Part shown: one piece after another, positions 19,130 through 28,596 of the stretch
How positions within the stretch are numbered: the stretch's first letter is position 1
How the letters are laid out: every line of letters starts with the position of its first letter
DNA from: Actinacidiphila yanglinensis
GTDB lineage: Bacteria > Actinomycetota > Actinomycetes > Streptomycetales > Streptomycetaceae
Direction: 5' to 3'
Assembly: GCF_900107965.1 (NCBI RefSeq)
Contig: NZ_FNVU01000003.1
Location: 248,001 to 312,000 of the forward strand
DNA length: 64,000 bases
Program-made: the position numbers and the translations under genes
Notes under the pieces: model-generated
Told to the model about the DNA's origin: nothing
Seen by the model: only the letters and a program-made list of their open reading frames with translations
Databases searched by the model: none

Positions 19130-21400
19130 TCAGACGCGGTCCGGGACCGGCTGGGCCGGGCGGCTCGGGGTGGCCGGCGGCAGCGGCAGCACCGACTCGT
19201 CGTGCGTCAGGTCGGGCATCCGCCGCATCCAGCGCGGCAGGTACCAGTTCCGCTCGCCGAGCAGCATCATCACCGACGGCAGCAGCACCCCGCGGATCAC
19301 CGTGGCGTCGATCAGGACCGCGAAGGCGAGGCCGACCCCCATCTGCTTCATGCTCTGCATCGACAGCGTCCCGAAGATCGCGAACACCGCGACCATGATG
19401 ACGGCGGCGCTGGTGACCACGCCCGCGGTGGTGGTGATGCCGTGCTCGATCGCGCCCTTGGTGGTCAGGCCGCGCATCCGGGCCTCGCGGATCCGGGAGA
19501 CCACGAACACGTGGTAGTCCATGCTCAGCCCGAACAGGATCACGAAGAGGAACAGCGGCAGCCAGGCCACCACCGCGCCGGTGCCCGACGCGCCCACCAG
19601 CGAGGCGCCGACCCCGTGCTGGAAGACCAGCGTCAGCACCCCGTAGGCCGCGCCCACCGACAGCAGGTTCAGCACGATCGAGGTGAGCGCGATGGTCAGC
19701 GACCGGAAGGACAGCAGCATCAGCAGGAAGGCGAAGGCGATCACGAAGGCGAACACCGGCGGGACGCTGCTGCCGATCTTGTGGGTGAAGTCCATCGACC
19801 CGGCGGTGTCACCGGTGACCGGCGCCTGCACCCCGTCGACCTTGCCGAGCGTGTCGGGCCGCACGTGGTCGCGCAGCAGCCGGACGTCCGCCTCGGCCTT
19901 GGCGCGGTCGGTGCCGCCGGCCAGCGGCACGTCGATCTCCGCGACGTTCTGCGGGCCGTGCACGGTGACGGTGACCGGGCCGGTGCTGGCGCCCGAACGG
20001 ACCGCCTCGGCGCGGAAGTCCGCGATGGCCTTCTTCACCTGGGGGGAGTTGATCGCGCCGGCCTCGACCACCACGTGCGCCGGGTCGGGGCCGCCGGGGA
20101 AGGCGGAGTTGATGTGCTCGTAGGTCTTGATGATCGGCAGGCTGTCGCCGAGTTCCTGCTGCGTGGACAGGTTCGCGGTGTGCATCGAGAACGCCGGGAT
20201 CGCGAGGGCGATCAGGGCGCCGCCGGCGATCAGGGTGGAGGTCTTCGGGTTGCGCAGCACCGGGCGCAGTACGGTCCGCCAGAAGCGGCTGCCGCCGCCG
20301 GCCGCAGGAGTGCGGCCGCGCTTCCGCGCCGCGCGCCCGACGAAGGGGAGGCGGCCCTTCTCGACCCTCCCGCCCAGCAGCGACAGCAGTGCGGGCAGCA
20401 CCGTCACCGAGCCGAACATCGCGATGGCCACCACGATCATCGTGGCCATGCCCATCGCCTTGAAGTCCCCGATGCCGGTGAAGAGCATCCCGGCCATCGC
20501 CACGATCACGGTGAACCCGGAGATCAGGATGGCCCGGCCGGAGGTGGCCGCGGCGATCCGCAGCGCGGTCTCGCCGTCGTGGCCGGCGGCCCGCTCCTCG
20601 CGCTCGCGGCGCAGGTAGAACAGGCAGTAGTCGACGCCGACGGCCAGACCGACCAGCAGCATCACGGAGTTGGCGGTGTCGCTCATCGGGATCGCGTGGC
20701 TGACCAGTGCGACCACCCCGGTCGCGCCGAGGAAGGCCGTCAGGGCCAGGGCCACCGGCAGCAGCGCGGCTACCAGCGCGCCGAAGGCGATCAGCAGGAT
20801 CGCCAGCGCGACCGGCACCGCCGAGTACTCGGCGGTCTTGAAGTCGCTGCCGAAGGCGTTGTTCACCGTGTGCTCGCCGCTGGCGTCGCCGAACTCCTCG
20901 ATCCGCAGGTCCTTGTGCGCGGCCTGCGTCCTGGCCACCGCGTCGAGCACCGGCTGCACGTGGTCGGCGGCGTCGTCCGCCGACCCGCGCATGTCGAACT
21001 TCACCAGCGCGGAGCGGTGGTCCTTGGAGACGGCCTGGGTGTCGTACGGCGAACTGATCGCCGTCGCCAGCCCGGTGGAGCGCACCGCCGTGATCACGTC
21101 GCCGACCGCGGTGCGGACGGCCGGGTCGGTGACGGTGCCGTGCGCGGTCTGCACCAGCACCATCTCGCCGGCCCTGTCCTTCAGGCCCGCGTGGTCGGTG
21201 ATGGTCGCGGCCTGGTTGACCTCGCCGGGCATCGACCGGTCCTCGTTGACGTCGGAGCGGCCCACCGCCTGCCCGATCACCATGGCCGCGATGACGAACA
21301 GCAGCCATCCGCCGACCGCCGCCCAGCGGTGCCGGGCGCTCCATCCGCCCATCGCCGCCGCGATGCCCATTCTGCTGCCGTGTGCGCGAGCGCGACTCAC
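19130..21400 (-). CDS. MMPL family RND transporter
   Basis: A 756-residue MmpL/RND-type exporter with two repeats of one helix, a large external loop and five helices. Signature pieces are LVGLAVGVDYCLFYLRREREE in half one and ILFGLSMDYHVFVVSRIREA in half two (the proton-relay Asp-Tyr region). GTG 21400 is chosen because GAGGGGG precedes it; ATG 21370 would still keep the first helix. Members export lipids, siderophores or drugs; the cargo is unknown. It is transcribed toward the sigma factor gene. Paired direct repeats lie in its promoter region. Confidence 0.92.
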   Translation of the reverse strand: MSRARAHGSRMGIAAAMGGWSARHRWAAVGGWLLFVIAAMVIGQAVGRSDVNEDRSMPGEVNQAATITDHAGLKDRAGEMVLVQTAHGTVTDPAVRTAVGDVITAVRSTGLATAISSPYDTQAVSKDHRSALVKFDMRGSADDAADHVQPVLDAVARTQAAHKDLRIEEFGDASGEHTVNNAFGSDFKTAEYSAVPVALAILLIAFGALVAALLPVALALTAFLGATGVVALVSHAIPMSDTANSVMLLVGLAVGVDYCLFYLRREREERAAGHDGETALRIAAATSGRAILISGFTVIVAMAGMLFTGIGDFKAMGMATMIVVAIAMFGSVTVLPALLSLLGGRVEKGRLPFVGRAARKRGRTPAAGGGSRFWRTVLRPVLRNPKTSTLIAGGALIALAIPAFSMHTANLSTQQELGDSLPIIKTYEHINSAFPGGPDPAHVVVEAGAINSPQVKKAIADFRAEAVRSGASTGPVTVTVHGPQNVAEIDVPLAGGTDRAKAEADVRLLRDHVRPDTLGKVDGVQAPVTGDTAGSMDFTHKIGSSVPPVFAFVIAFAFLLMLLSFRSLTIALTSIVLNLLSVGAAYGVLTLVFQHGVGASLVGASGTGAVVAWLPLFLFVILFGLSMDYHVFVVSRIREARMRGLTTKGAIEHGITTTAGVVTSAAVIMVAVFAIFGTLSMQSMKQMGVGLAFAVLIDATVIRGVLLPSVMMLLGERNWYLPRWMRRMPDLTHDESVLPLPPATPSRPAQPVPDRV

Positions 21401-21451
21401 GGTGTCCCCCTCGAAGGATCGTCGTGGGTGGCGGCGTTGACCTGCCGCTCT

Positions 21452-21492
21452 GTCCACCCATGACGTTATGAGGCGAGGGGGCGTCCACCCAT
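21452..21492 (-). promoter_or_regulatory. direct repeat upstream of the MMPL gene
   Basis: GTCCACCCAT occurs twice (21452-21461 and 21483-21492), 31 bp apart start to start, about three helical turns. On the minus strand TAACGT, a possible -10 element, lies between them. The pair is placed to bind a regulator of the MMPL gene, which starts about 50 nt downstream. Confidence 0.4.
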
Positions 21493-22398
21493 CCGGCCAA
21501 CTGGTGACTTCCGCTGGGGCGATCTCCCCCTCAGGGGTGGGGAAAGCCCCACCCCACCCTGGAGGGTGTCCCTTAGAGGTTCGGGGGCCGCGGCCCTGAG
21601 ACGCGCCTGGTCGTACCTGCGCAGCAGCAGTGCGGCGAGTTCGGGGGCCGGGCCGAGGACGTCGGCGAGGACGTCCGCGCCGGCCTCGCGCGCGCCCGCG
21701 GCGATCCGGTCCGGCAGGAAGCCCGGGGCGATGACGTACGGCGCCACCGCGACCCGGCGGACCCCCTCCGCGCGCAGCGCGCGCACCGCGTCCTGGGTGC
21801 GCGGCAGGGAGGCGGAGGCGAACGCGGGCCGCACGGCGCACCAACCGGTACGCCGCCACTCCCGCGCGATTTCTGCGATCACCGCGCTCGCCTCCGGATC
21901 GGTGGAGCCGGCCGACGCCAGGACGACGCCGGTCCCGGCCCGGTCGCCCGGCCGTACCCCGGCCGCCCGCAGCCGCCGCTCCAGGGCGGCGACCAGCAGC
22001 GGCGAGGGGCCCAGCACGTCGGCGGTGTGCAGCCGCAGGCCCGGCAGCGACGCCGCGGACTCGGCCAGCACCGCCGGGATGTCGGTCTTGGCGTGGAAGG
22101 CCCGGGTCAGCAGCAGCGGCAGCGCCACCGCGTCCCGGACGCCTTCGGCCGCCAGCCGCCGCACCGCGCCGGGCACCGAGGCCGGCTCGAAGTCCAGGAA
22201 CGCGGTGTCCACCCGCAGTTCCGGCCGCGCCGCCGCCACCCGCGCGGTCAGCGCCCGTACGGTCGCGGCGTGCCGCGGGTCGCGGGAGCCGTGCGCGATC
22301 ACCAGCAGCGCCGGACCGGCCCCGGCGTGCGGGTCCGGGCCGGGCGGCGCCGGGCGGTGGGACGCGGCGTGGAGGACCGCCGGGTGGTGCGGGCGCAC
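21466..22398 (-). CDS. sirohydrochlorin chelatase (CbiX/SirB family)
   Basis: About 310 residues with two tandem CbiX-type domains, the long form common in actinobacteria. ALLVIAHGSRDPRH holds the first active-site His; TRAFHAKTDIPAVL and VAPYVIAPGFLPDRI are the metal-binding loops of each half. It inserts iron (or cobalt) into sirohydrochlorin. As last gene of the sulfur cluster it would supply siroheme to the sulfite reductase at the other end. GTG 22398 lies 2 nt after the permease stop. The last ~35 residues (from about RDTLQGG) are read from a GC-rich intergenic-looking repeat with no family similarity; a TAA in another frame just before suggests an older stop lost by frameshift. Confidence 0.85.
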   Translation of the reverse strand: MRPHHPAVLHAASHRPAPPGPDPHAGAGPALLVIAHGSRDPRHAATVRALTARVAAARPELRVDTAFLDFEPASVPGAVRRLAAEGVRDAVALPLLLTRAFHAKTDIPAVLAESAASLPGLRLHTADVLGPSPLLVAALERRLRAAGVRPGDRAGTGVVLASAGSTDPEASAVIAEIAREWRRTGWCAVRPAFASASLPRTQDAVRALRAEGVRRVAVAPYVIAPGFLPDRIAAGAREAGADVLADVLGPAPELAALLLRRYDQARLRAAAPEPLRDTLQGGVGLSPPLRGRSPQRKSPVGRMGGRPLAS

Positions 22399-22400
22399 GC

Positions 22401-23333
22401 CTACCGGGTTCCCACGGTCAGTCCGCGGCTGCGCAGCACCCAGCGCTCCAGCGGGCTGAAGACGATCTGGTCGATCGCGATGCCGACCACGAGGATCAGC
22501 AGGATGCCGAGGAACACCCCCGCCATGTCGGACGCCTCCCGCATGTTCTCCAGGTAGCGGCCCAGGCCCACGCCCAGGTCGGGCGAGGAGGCGATCAGCT
22601 CGGCGGCCATCAGCGAGCGCCAGGAGAACGCCCAGCCCTGCTTGAGCCCCGCCACGTAGCCGGGCAGCGACGCGGGCAGCAGGATGAACCAGGCGCCGCG
22701 CAGCCCGGTCGCGCCGATGGTGCGGCCCGCCCGCAGGTACAGCGGCGGGACCTGGTCGATGCCGGCGACCAGGCCGTTGGCGATCGACGGGACCGCGCCG
22801 AGCAGGATCACCGCGTACATCGCGGAGTCGCTCAGGCCCAGCCAGATCACCGCGGCCGGCACCCACGCCACCGACGGGAGCGACTGGAGCCCGGACAGGA
22901 TCGGCCCGATCGCCGACCGGACGAACGGCACCCGGGCGACCACCAGGCCCAGCGGGGTGCCGATGGCCAGGGCGGCGAGGAAGCCGAGCAGGCCGCGCTC
23001 GACGCTGGTCCAGATGATCGAGAACAGGTCGCCGGCGTTCCAGCGGTCCACCAGTTCCTGCCACACCGCGTGCGGGCTGGGCAGCTTCGTCGGGTCGGCG
23101 ACCTTGCCCCACGCGCACAACTGCCAGACCACCAGCACCAGTACGACCGCGGTCAGCGGCGGCAGCACCTTCTTCAGCAGCAGCTGCCCGGCAGGGGTGC
23201 GGCCGACGGTGACGGTCTCCAGCGCGTCCAGGCCGGCCTCCAGGCCGGACAGGTCGCGGGTCGGGCGCTCGTCGGCCCGGTCCTTCCCGTCCAGCGGCGC
23301 GGTGTCCTTCGCTCCGGTCTCAGTGCTGGCCAT
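22401..23333 (-). CDS. ABC transporter permease, sulfonate/taurine type
   Basis: A 310-residue inner-membrane permease of the SsuC/TauC family. After a charged N-terminal tail there are six helices. The EAA-like loop region is RTIGATGLRGAWFILLPASLPGYVAGLKQGW, with WRSLMAAELI following. It overlaps the ATPase gene by 14 nt and is followed after 2 nt by the chelatase, so translation is coupled. The family also moves nitrate and thiamine precursors; placement within a sulfur cluster argues for sulfonates. Confidence 0.9.
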   Translation of the reverse strand: MASTETGAKDTAPLDGKDRADERPTRDLSGLEAGLDALETVTVGRTPAGQLLLKKVLPPLTAVVLVLVVWQLCAWGKVADPTKLPSPHAVWQELVDRWNAGDLFSIIWTSVERGLLGFLAALAIGTPLGLVVARVPFVRSAIGPILSGLQSLPSVAWVPAAVIWLGLSDSAMYAVILLGAVPSIANGLVAGIDQVPPLYLRAGRTIGATGLRGAWFILLPASLPGYVAGLKQGWAFSWRSLMAAELIASSPDLGVGLGRYLENMREASDMAGVFLGILLILVVGIAIDQIVFSPLERWVLRSRGLTVGTR

Positions 23334-24114
23334 GACGGCGGATCTCCCCCCGGAGTTCTTCGGTGATCTCGACGGACAGGTCGGCCACGTCCGCGTCCTC
23401 GATACGGCGCGGCTGCGGGATGTCGATGGCCCACTCCCGGTTGACCCGGCCGGGCCGCGAGGACAGCAGCACCACCCGCTGGGCCAGCCGCACCGCCTCG
23501 CGCACGTTGTGCGTCACGAACAGCACCGACAGGTCGGTCTCCGACCAGATCCGGGTCAGCTCGTCGTGCAGCACGTCCCGGGTGATCGCGTCGAGCGCCG
23601 CGAACGGCTCGTCCATCAGCAGCAGTTGGCTGTCCTGGGCGAGCGCGCGGGCGAGTGCCACCCGCTGCCGCATGCCGCCGGACAGCTCGTGCACCCGCTT
23701 GCCGTAGGCGCCGCCGAGCCGGACCAGCGACAGCAGCCGCTCGGCCTCGGTCCGGCGGTCCTCGCGGGGGACACCGCGCAGCCGCAGCGCCAGCTCGATG
23801 TTCCGGCCGGCGGTCAGCCACGGGAACAGCGCGTGCTCCTGGAACATCAGCGCGGGCCGGCCGCCGGGCGCGTCGATGGTGCCCGCGGAGGGCTTGTCCA
23901 GGCCGGCCACCAGGTTCAGCAGCGTGGACTTGCCGCAGCCGGAGGCGCCCAGGAGGCAGACGAACTCGCCCGGGGCCACGTCCAGCGTGATGTCGTCCAG
24001 TACGAGCTGCTGGGCGCCGGGCCTGCCGAACGCCTTCGATACATGGTCGATTCGTGCGGCGTACCCGGCGGGTCCCGCCTGTGGCGCCGCGGGGCCGGTG
24101 AGGGTGTCGGCCAT
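23320..24114 (-). CDS. ABC transporter ATPase, sulfonate/taurine type
   Basis: A 264-residue ATPase of the SsuB/TauB type. Walker A is LLGASGCGKSTLLNLVAGL, the Q-loop region MFQEHALFPWLT, the signature LSGGMRQRVALARAL, Walker B LLLMDEPFAALDA, and the switch is FVTHNVREAV. ATG 24114 has a near-perfect GGAGGTGACC ribosome site. It sits between the binding protein and permease genes and powers uptake of the sulfur source bound by that lipoprotein. Confidence 0.92.
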   Translation of the reverse strand: MADTLTGPAAPQAGPAGYAARIDHVSKAFGRPGAQQLVLDDITLDVAPGEFVCLLGASGCGKSTLLNLVAGLDKPSAGTIDAPGGRPALMFQEHALFPWLTAGRNIELALRLRGVPREDRRTEAERLLSLVRLGGAYGKRVHELSGGMRQRVALARALAQDSQLLLMDEPFAALDAITRDVLHDELTRIWSETDLSVLFVTHNVREAVRLAQRVVLLSSRPGRVNREWAIDIPQPRRIEDADVADLSVEITEELRGEIRRHGQH

Positions 24115-24222
24115 GGTGGTCACCTCCTGGGGTCCTCGGTCTTCAACATGGCGTACGGGGGAGTGGGGAAGGCGCGGCGGCACGGCGCGGCGGGTGGATG
24201 CCGCGCCGTGCCGCCCGCGCGG

Positions 24223-25371
24223 CTACTGGGTGCCGAGCCCGGCGGCGCTCACGGTGGGCTTGCCCTGCTCCTTGAGAACCTTGTTGAGCAGCGTCAGGTC
24301 GTAGATCCCGTCCAGCTTCGGCGCCTTGAGCAGGCCCGCGGACACCGCGTGCTCCGCCTCGGCCTTGGCCGTGCTCGCCAGCGGGTCGTCCAGGATCTGG
24401 ATGGACTTCCACGCCGGGTCGAGCTGGCTGGCCGGCAGGGACTTCTGGGTCAGCGCCTTGATCTGGTCGTTCGCGTCGGACTTCGCCTTGTCGGGGTTGG
24501 CGTTGATCCACGCGTTGGTCTTCACCGAGCCGCGCAGCACCGCCTCGACCACGTCGGGGTGCGCCGTGAGGAACTTCTGCGACACGATCACGTTGGTGAT
24601 CACGAACTGCTTGTCGGGCCACAGCGAGCTCTCGTCGAGCAGCACCTTCGCGCCCTCGTCCACCAGCTTGGAGGCGGTGGGCTCCGGCACCCACGCGCCG
24701 TCGATGGAGCCGTTGGCGTACGCCTGCGGGGTGATCGAGTTGTCGGTGCGGACCACCGAGACGTCACCCTTGCCGCTCTGCGCGTCGACCTTCCAGCCCT
24801 TGGACTTGATGAAGTTCAGCAGCGCCACGTCCTGGGTGTTGCCCAGCTGCGGGGTGGCGATCTTCTTGCCCTTGAGGTCCGCGATGCTCTTGATCTTCTT
24901 CGGGTTGACCACCAGCTTGACGCCGCCGGACGCCGACCCCGAGATGATCTTCAGGCTGCTGCCGTTGGACTGGGTGTAGCCGTTGATCGAGGGTGAGGGG
25001 CCGATCCACCCGATGTCGATCGAGCCGGCGTTGAGCGCCTCGATCTCCGCGGGGCCCGCGTTGAAGGTGGACTGCTTGATCTTGGTGCTGCCCAGCTCCT
25101 GCTGGAAGAACCCCTCCTTCAGGCCGACCAGTGCGGTGGCGTGGGTGAGGTTCGGGAAGTAGCCGATCTTCACCTGGTCGGTGGAGAGCTTCTTGGTGCT
25201 CGCGCTGCCGCTCGCGGCGGCCGGTGCGGTCGACGCGGTGTCGTCGGACTTGCTGGAGCCGTAGCCGCAGGCGGCCAGAGCGCCGAAGAGGATCGGCAGG
25301 GCGGCGGCCGCGGCGACGAGTCTGCGGCGGCGGGAGGCGCGTGGGGCGGGTATGCGGGGCTGGGCAGACAC
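24223..25371 (-). CDS. sulfonate-type ABC substrate-binding lipoprotein
   Basis: A 382-residue solute-binding protein of the SsuA/TauA-like family. A twin-Arg-rich signal is followed by the lipobox ALAAC with the lipidated Cys35. VKIGYFPNLTHATALVGLKE opens the mature domain, and STFNAGPAEIEALNAGSIDIGW and IATPQLGNTQDVALLNFIKS are typical of aliphatic sulfonate binders. The start is GTG with GAAGGG upstream. It follows cysN after 321 bp, so it may have its own promoter. The exact ligand (taurine, alkanesulfonate, sulfate ester) cannot be told. Confidence 0.9.
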   Translation of the reverse strand: MSAQPRIPAPRASRRRRLVAAAAALPILFGALAACGYGSSKSDDTASTAPAAASGSASTKKLSTDQVKIGYFPNLTHATALVGLKEGFFQQELGSTKIKQSTFNAGPAEIEALNAGSIDIGWIGPSPSINGYTQSNGSSLKIISGSASGGVKLVVNPKKIKSIADLKGKKIATPQLGNTQDVALLNFIKSKGWKVDAQSGKGDVSVVRTDNSITPQAYANGSIDGAWVPEPTASKLVDEGAKVLLDESSLWPDKQFVITNVIVSQKFLTAHPDVVEAVLRGSVKTNAWINANPDKAKSDANDQIKALTQKSLPASQLDPAWKSIQILDDPLASTAKAEAEHAVSAGLLKAPKLDGIYDLTLLNKVLKEQGKPTVSAAGLGTQ

Positions 25372-25692
25372 GGCTGTGTCCCTTCGTAAGGCCCGGCGTG
25401 TCGCGCCCGTTGAGGTGTCTAGGGCGCGGCCGGAGTGGCGTCAGGTCTTCGAAAGCGGTACGGCGGCAGGCCGCGCGCGGTGCGGCGGCGGGCCGGGTGG
25501 GTCGGAGGTCTGCGCCGTACCCGGCGGGTACGGCGGTCGGCGGTGGCCGCGGCGTCAATGCGTGGCGCGGCCGGACGGGTCAGCCCGCACATCGTGCGAC
25601 CCCGCCCGTCCCCGAGCCGAGCGAGCCGCTGCCGACCCGTCCGCCCTCCTTCGCGAAGCCCGAGAAGGCTTCCTGAGCCAGCTGGTGCACGG
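25372..25692. other. gap between cysN and the binding-protein gene
   Basis: 321 bp with no gene I can support. I searched both strands for a short leader peptide of the kind found before the sulfite reductase gene and found none. A promoter for the transporter genes is expected here on the minus strand, but no good -35/-10 pair stands out. Confidence 0.5.
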
Positions 25693-27048
25693 TCAGAAGT
25701 CCCATCCCTCGTCGTCGGCGGTGGCGGCAGCCGGTGCCTGCGGGCGGGCGGCGAACGCCTCGCCCGCCATGCCGGCCGTCAGCGTGGTGCCGTCGGCAGG
25801 GTCTATCAGCAGGAACGACCCGGTCAGCCGCGACTCGGCGTAGGCGTCCACCGGTAGCGGCTCCGCGGTGCGCAGCACCACCGCGCCGATGTCGTTGACC
25901 TCCAGCGCCACCGGGTTCTCCTCGTGGGCCAGCCCGTGCGAGAGGTCGATCCGGTAGGGCAGGCCCTTCACGATCGCCTTCACGGTGCGGGTGGCGTGCT
26001 TGAGGAGCACCCGCTCGCCGACCCGCAGCGGCCGCTCGTGCAGGTGGCACGCGGTCGCCGTGATGTCCTGGGTGACCGCGGGCGCGTGGGCGGTCGGGGC
26101 GATCAGGTCGCCGCGGGAGACGTCCACGTCGTCGTCGAGCAGCAGCGTCACCGACTGCGGGGCCCACGCGGTGTCCACGCGGGTGCCGAGCGCGTCGATC
26201 CCGGCGATCGTGGTGGTGCGGCCCGAGGGCAGCACCGTCACCGGGTCCCCGACCCTCAGCAGTCCGGAGGCGATCTGCCCCGCGTAGCCGCGGTAGTCGG
26301 GGTGCTCGGCGGTCTGCGGCCGGATCACGTACTGCACCGGGAAGCGCGGCGGGCAGCCGGTGAGGTCGTGACCGACCGGGACGGTCTCCAGGTGTTCCAG
26401 CACCGTCGGGCCGCCGTACCAGTCCATGTTCGCCGACGGCTCCACGACGTTGTCGCCGGCCAGCGCGCTGATCGGGATGGCGGTGATGTCGGGCACCCCG
26501 AGCGAGGCCGCGTACGCGGTGAACTCCTCGGCGATCGCGGCGAACACGGGTTCGGCGTAGGAGACGAGGTCCATCTTGTTGACCGCGAGCACCACGTGCG
26601 GCACCCGCAGCAGCGCGGCGACCGCCGCGTGCCGCCGGGTCTGCTCGACCACGCCGTTGCGCGCGTCGACCAGCACCACGGCCAGTTCGGCGGTGGACGC
26701 GCCGGTGACCATGTTGCGGGTGTACTGCACGTGGCCGGGGGTGTCGGCGAGGATGAACCGGCGCCGCGCGGTGGCGAAGTAGCGGTACGCCACGTCGATG
26801 GTGATGCCCTGCTCGCGCTCGGCGCGCAGCCCGTCGGTGAGCAGCGCCAGGTCCGGGGTCTGCTGGCCGCGCACCAGGGACGCCCGCTCGACCGCCTCCA
26901 ACTGGTCGGTGAGCACCGACTTGGAGTCGTGCAGCAGCCGTCCGACCAGGGTGGACTTGCCGTCGTCGACCGAGCCGGCGGTGGCGAAGCGCAGCAGGGT
27001 GGTGGCCGAGATCTGCTCGGCGGTGATCGGGCTCGTGGTGCCGGTCAT
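25693..27048 (-). CDS. cysN: sulfate adenylyltransferase subunit 1 (GTPase)
   Basis: A 451-residue EF-Tu-like GTPase that drives ATP sulfurylase. G1 is GSVDDGKSTLVGRLLHDSK, G3 DTPGHVQYTRNMVTGAS, and G4 NKMD, followed by two beta-barrel domains. It pairs with CysD, whose stop lies 2 nt upstream, to make adenosine 5'-phosphosulfate. There is no fused APS kinase domain at the C-terminus; cysC is a separate gene here. Confidence 0.96.
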   Translation of the reverse strand: MTGTTSPITAEQISATTLLRFATAGSVDDGKSTLVGRLLHDSKSVLTDQLEAVERASLVRGQQTPDLALLTDGLRAEREQGITIDVAYRYFATARRRFILADTPGHVQYTRNMVTGASTAELAVVLVDARNGVVEQTRRHAAVAALLRVPHVVLAVNKMDLVSYAEPVFAAIAEEFTAYAASLGVPDITAIPISALAGDNVVEPSANMDWYGGPTVLEHLETVPVGHDLTGCPPRFPVQYVIRPQTAEHPDYRGYAGQIASGLLRVGDPVTVLPSGRTTTIAGIDALGTRVDTAWAPQSVTLLLDDDVDVSRGDLIAPTAHAPAVTQDITATACHLHERPLRVGERVLLKHATRTVKAIVKGLPYRIDLSHGLAHEENPVALEVNDIGAVVLRTAEPLPVDAYAESRLTGSFLLIDPADGTTLTAGMAGEAFAARPQAPAAATADDEGWDF

Positions 27049-27050
27049 GG

Positions 27051-27986
27051 CTAGAAGTACCCCTCGCGCTTGCGGTCTTCCATCGCGGCCTCGGACATCT
27101 TGTCGTCGGCGCGGGTGGCGCCCCGCTCGGTCAGCCGGGAGGCGGCGATCTCGGTGATCACCGCGTCGAGCGTGGTGGCGTCGGAGTCGACCGCGCCGGT
27201 GCAGGACATGTCGCCGACGGTGCGGTAGCGCACCAGCCGGTTCTCGACCGGTTCGCCGTCCTTCGGGCCGCCCCACTCGCCCGCGGTCAGCCACATGCCG
27301 GCCCGGTTGAAGACCTCGCGCCGGTGCGCGAAGTAGATCTCCGGCAGCGCGATGTGCTCGCGGGCGATGTACTGCCAGACGTCCAGCTCGGTCCAGTTGG
27401 ACAGCGGGAAGACCCGGACGTGCTCGCCGGGGGCGTGCCGGCCGTTGTAGAGCGACCACAGCTCGGGGCGCTGCCGGCGCGGGTCCCACTGGGAGAACTC
27501 GTCGCGCAGCGAGAAGACGCGCTCCTTGGCCCGCGCCTTCTCCTCGTCGCGCCGCCCGCCGCCGAACACCGCGTCGAACCGGTGCTGCTGGATGGCCTCG
27601 GTCAGCGGGACGGTCTGCAGCGGGTTGCGGGTGCCGTCGGGGCGCTCGCGCAGCCGGCCGTCGTCGATGTAGTCCTGCACCTTCGCCACGTGCAGCCGCA
27701 GGGCGTGCTCGGCGACCGTGCGGTCCCGGAACTCCAGCACCTCGGGGAAGTTGTGCCCGGTGTCGACGTGCAGCAGCGAGAACGGCACCGGGGCCGGCGC
27801 GAACGCCTTGAGCGCCAGGTGCAGCATCACGATCGAGTCCTTGCCGCCGGAGAACAGGATCACCGGCCGCTCGAACTCGCCCGCCACCTCGCGGAAGATG
27901 TGCACCGCCTCGGACTCCAGCGCGTCCAGGTGTGTGAGCGCGTACGGACTGTCCGTCGTATCGCTCTGCGCGACGGTCGTCGTCAT
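27051..27986 (-). CDS. cysD: sulfate adenylyltransferase subunit 2
   Basis: A 311-residue N-type ATP pyrophosphatase subunit. The PP-loop is VILFSGGKDSIVML; FPEVLEFRD, DAVFGGGRRDEEKARAKERVF and the C-terminal MSEAAMEDRKREGYF are characteristic of CysD. It makes APS from ATP and sulfate with CysN. Its ATG overlaps the cysC stop (ATGA), so the cys genes are translationally coupled. Confidence 0.96.
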   Translation of the reverse strand: MTTTVAQSDTTDSPYALTHLDALESEAVHIFREVAGEFERPVILFSGGKDSIVMLHLALKAFAPAPVPFSLLHVDTGHNFPEVLEFRDRTVAEHALRLHVAKVQDYIDDGRLRERPDGTRNPLQTVPLTEAIQQHRFDAVFGGGRRDEEKARAKERVFSLRDEFSQWDPRRQRPELWSLYNGRHAPGEHVRVFPLSNWTELDVWQYIAREHIALPEIYFAHRREVFNRAGMWLTAGEWGGPKDGEPVENRLVRYRTVGDMSCTGAVDSDATTLDAVITEIAASRLTERGATRADDKMSEAAMEDRKREGYF

Positions 27987-28540
27987 GCCCTGCCTCCTTC
28001 GCTCGCGAGCCGGCCGCTGGTCCCCAGGTACGCGTGCACGGCGGCAGCCGACTGCTCGACGGTGCTGCCCTCCGTCTCGATGCGCAACTCGGGTTCCCGC
28101 GGAACCTCGTACGGGTCGTCCACCCCGGTGAGCCCGGTCAGCTCGCCCGCGGCCTGCTTGGCGTACAGCCCCTTGACGTCGCGCACCGCGCAGACGTCGA
28201 CGGGGGTCGCGACGTGCACCTCGACGTAGTCGGTGCCGCGGGCCTCGTGGCGCTTGCGGACCGCCTCGCGGCTGTCGGCGTAGGGCGCGATCACCGGGAC
28301 CAGCACCAGCACGCCGTGGGAGGCGAGCAGTTCGGCGACGAAGCCGATCCGCTGCACGTTGGTGTGCCGGTCCTCGCGGCTGAACCCGAGCCCGGCGGAG
28401 AGGAATTCGCGGATCTCATCGCCGTCCAGGACCTCGACCCTGCGGCCGTCGGCGCGCAGCGTGCCGGCCAGGGCGGTGGCGATGGTGGTCTTGCCCGCGC
28501 TGGGCAGGCCCGTGAGCCATACGGTGGCTCCGCCGCTCAT
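27983..28540 (-). CDS. cysC: adenylylsulfate kinase
   Basis: A 185-residue APS kinase making PAPS. Walker A GLPSAGKTTIATALAG, the DGDEIREFLSAGLGFSREDR loop, and the lid residues YVEVHVATPVDVCAVRDVKG are all present. AGGAGAACC precedes ATG 28540; a longer frame upstream overlaps the cysH end and lacks a ribosome site. Having both APS kinase and a CysH with Fe-S cysteines leaves open whether CysH uses APS or PAPS. Confidence 0.94.
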   Translation of the reverse strand: MSGGATVWLTGLPSAGKTTIATALAGTLRADGRRVEVLDGDEIREFLSAGLGFSREDRHTNVQRIGFVAELLASHGVLVLVPVIAPYADSREAVRKRHEARGTDYVEVHVATPVDVCAVRDVKGLYAKQAAGELTGLTGVDDPYEVPREPELRIETEGSTVEQSAAAVHAYLGTSGRLASEGGRA

Positions 28541-28596
28541 CCGGTTCTCCTGGTTCGTCGGGTCGGTGCGGCCGCCGGCCGCACTCACAGGTGTGT

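Noticed and set aside
18272-21463. Long plus-strand open frame opposite the sigma and MMPL genes
   Set aside because: Its translation is His/Gln/Gly-rich antisense of MMPL helices, with no family similarity.
25372-25692. Second cysteine leader peptide before the sulfonate transporter
   Set aside because: Both strands were read for an HVDLCR-like motif; only Arg/Pro-rich frames without ribosome sites were found.
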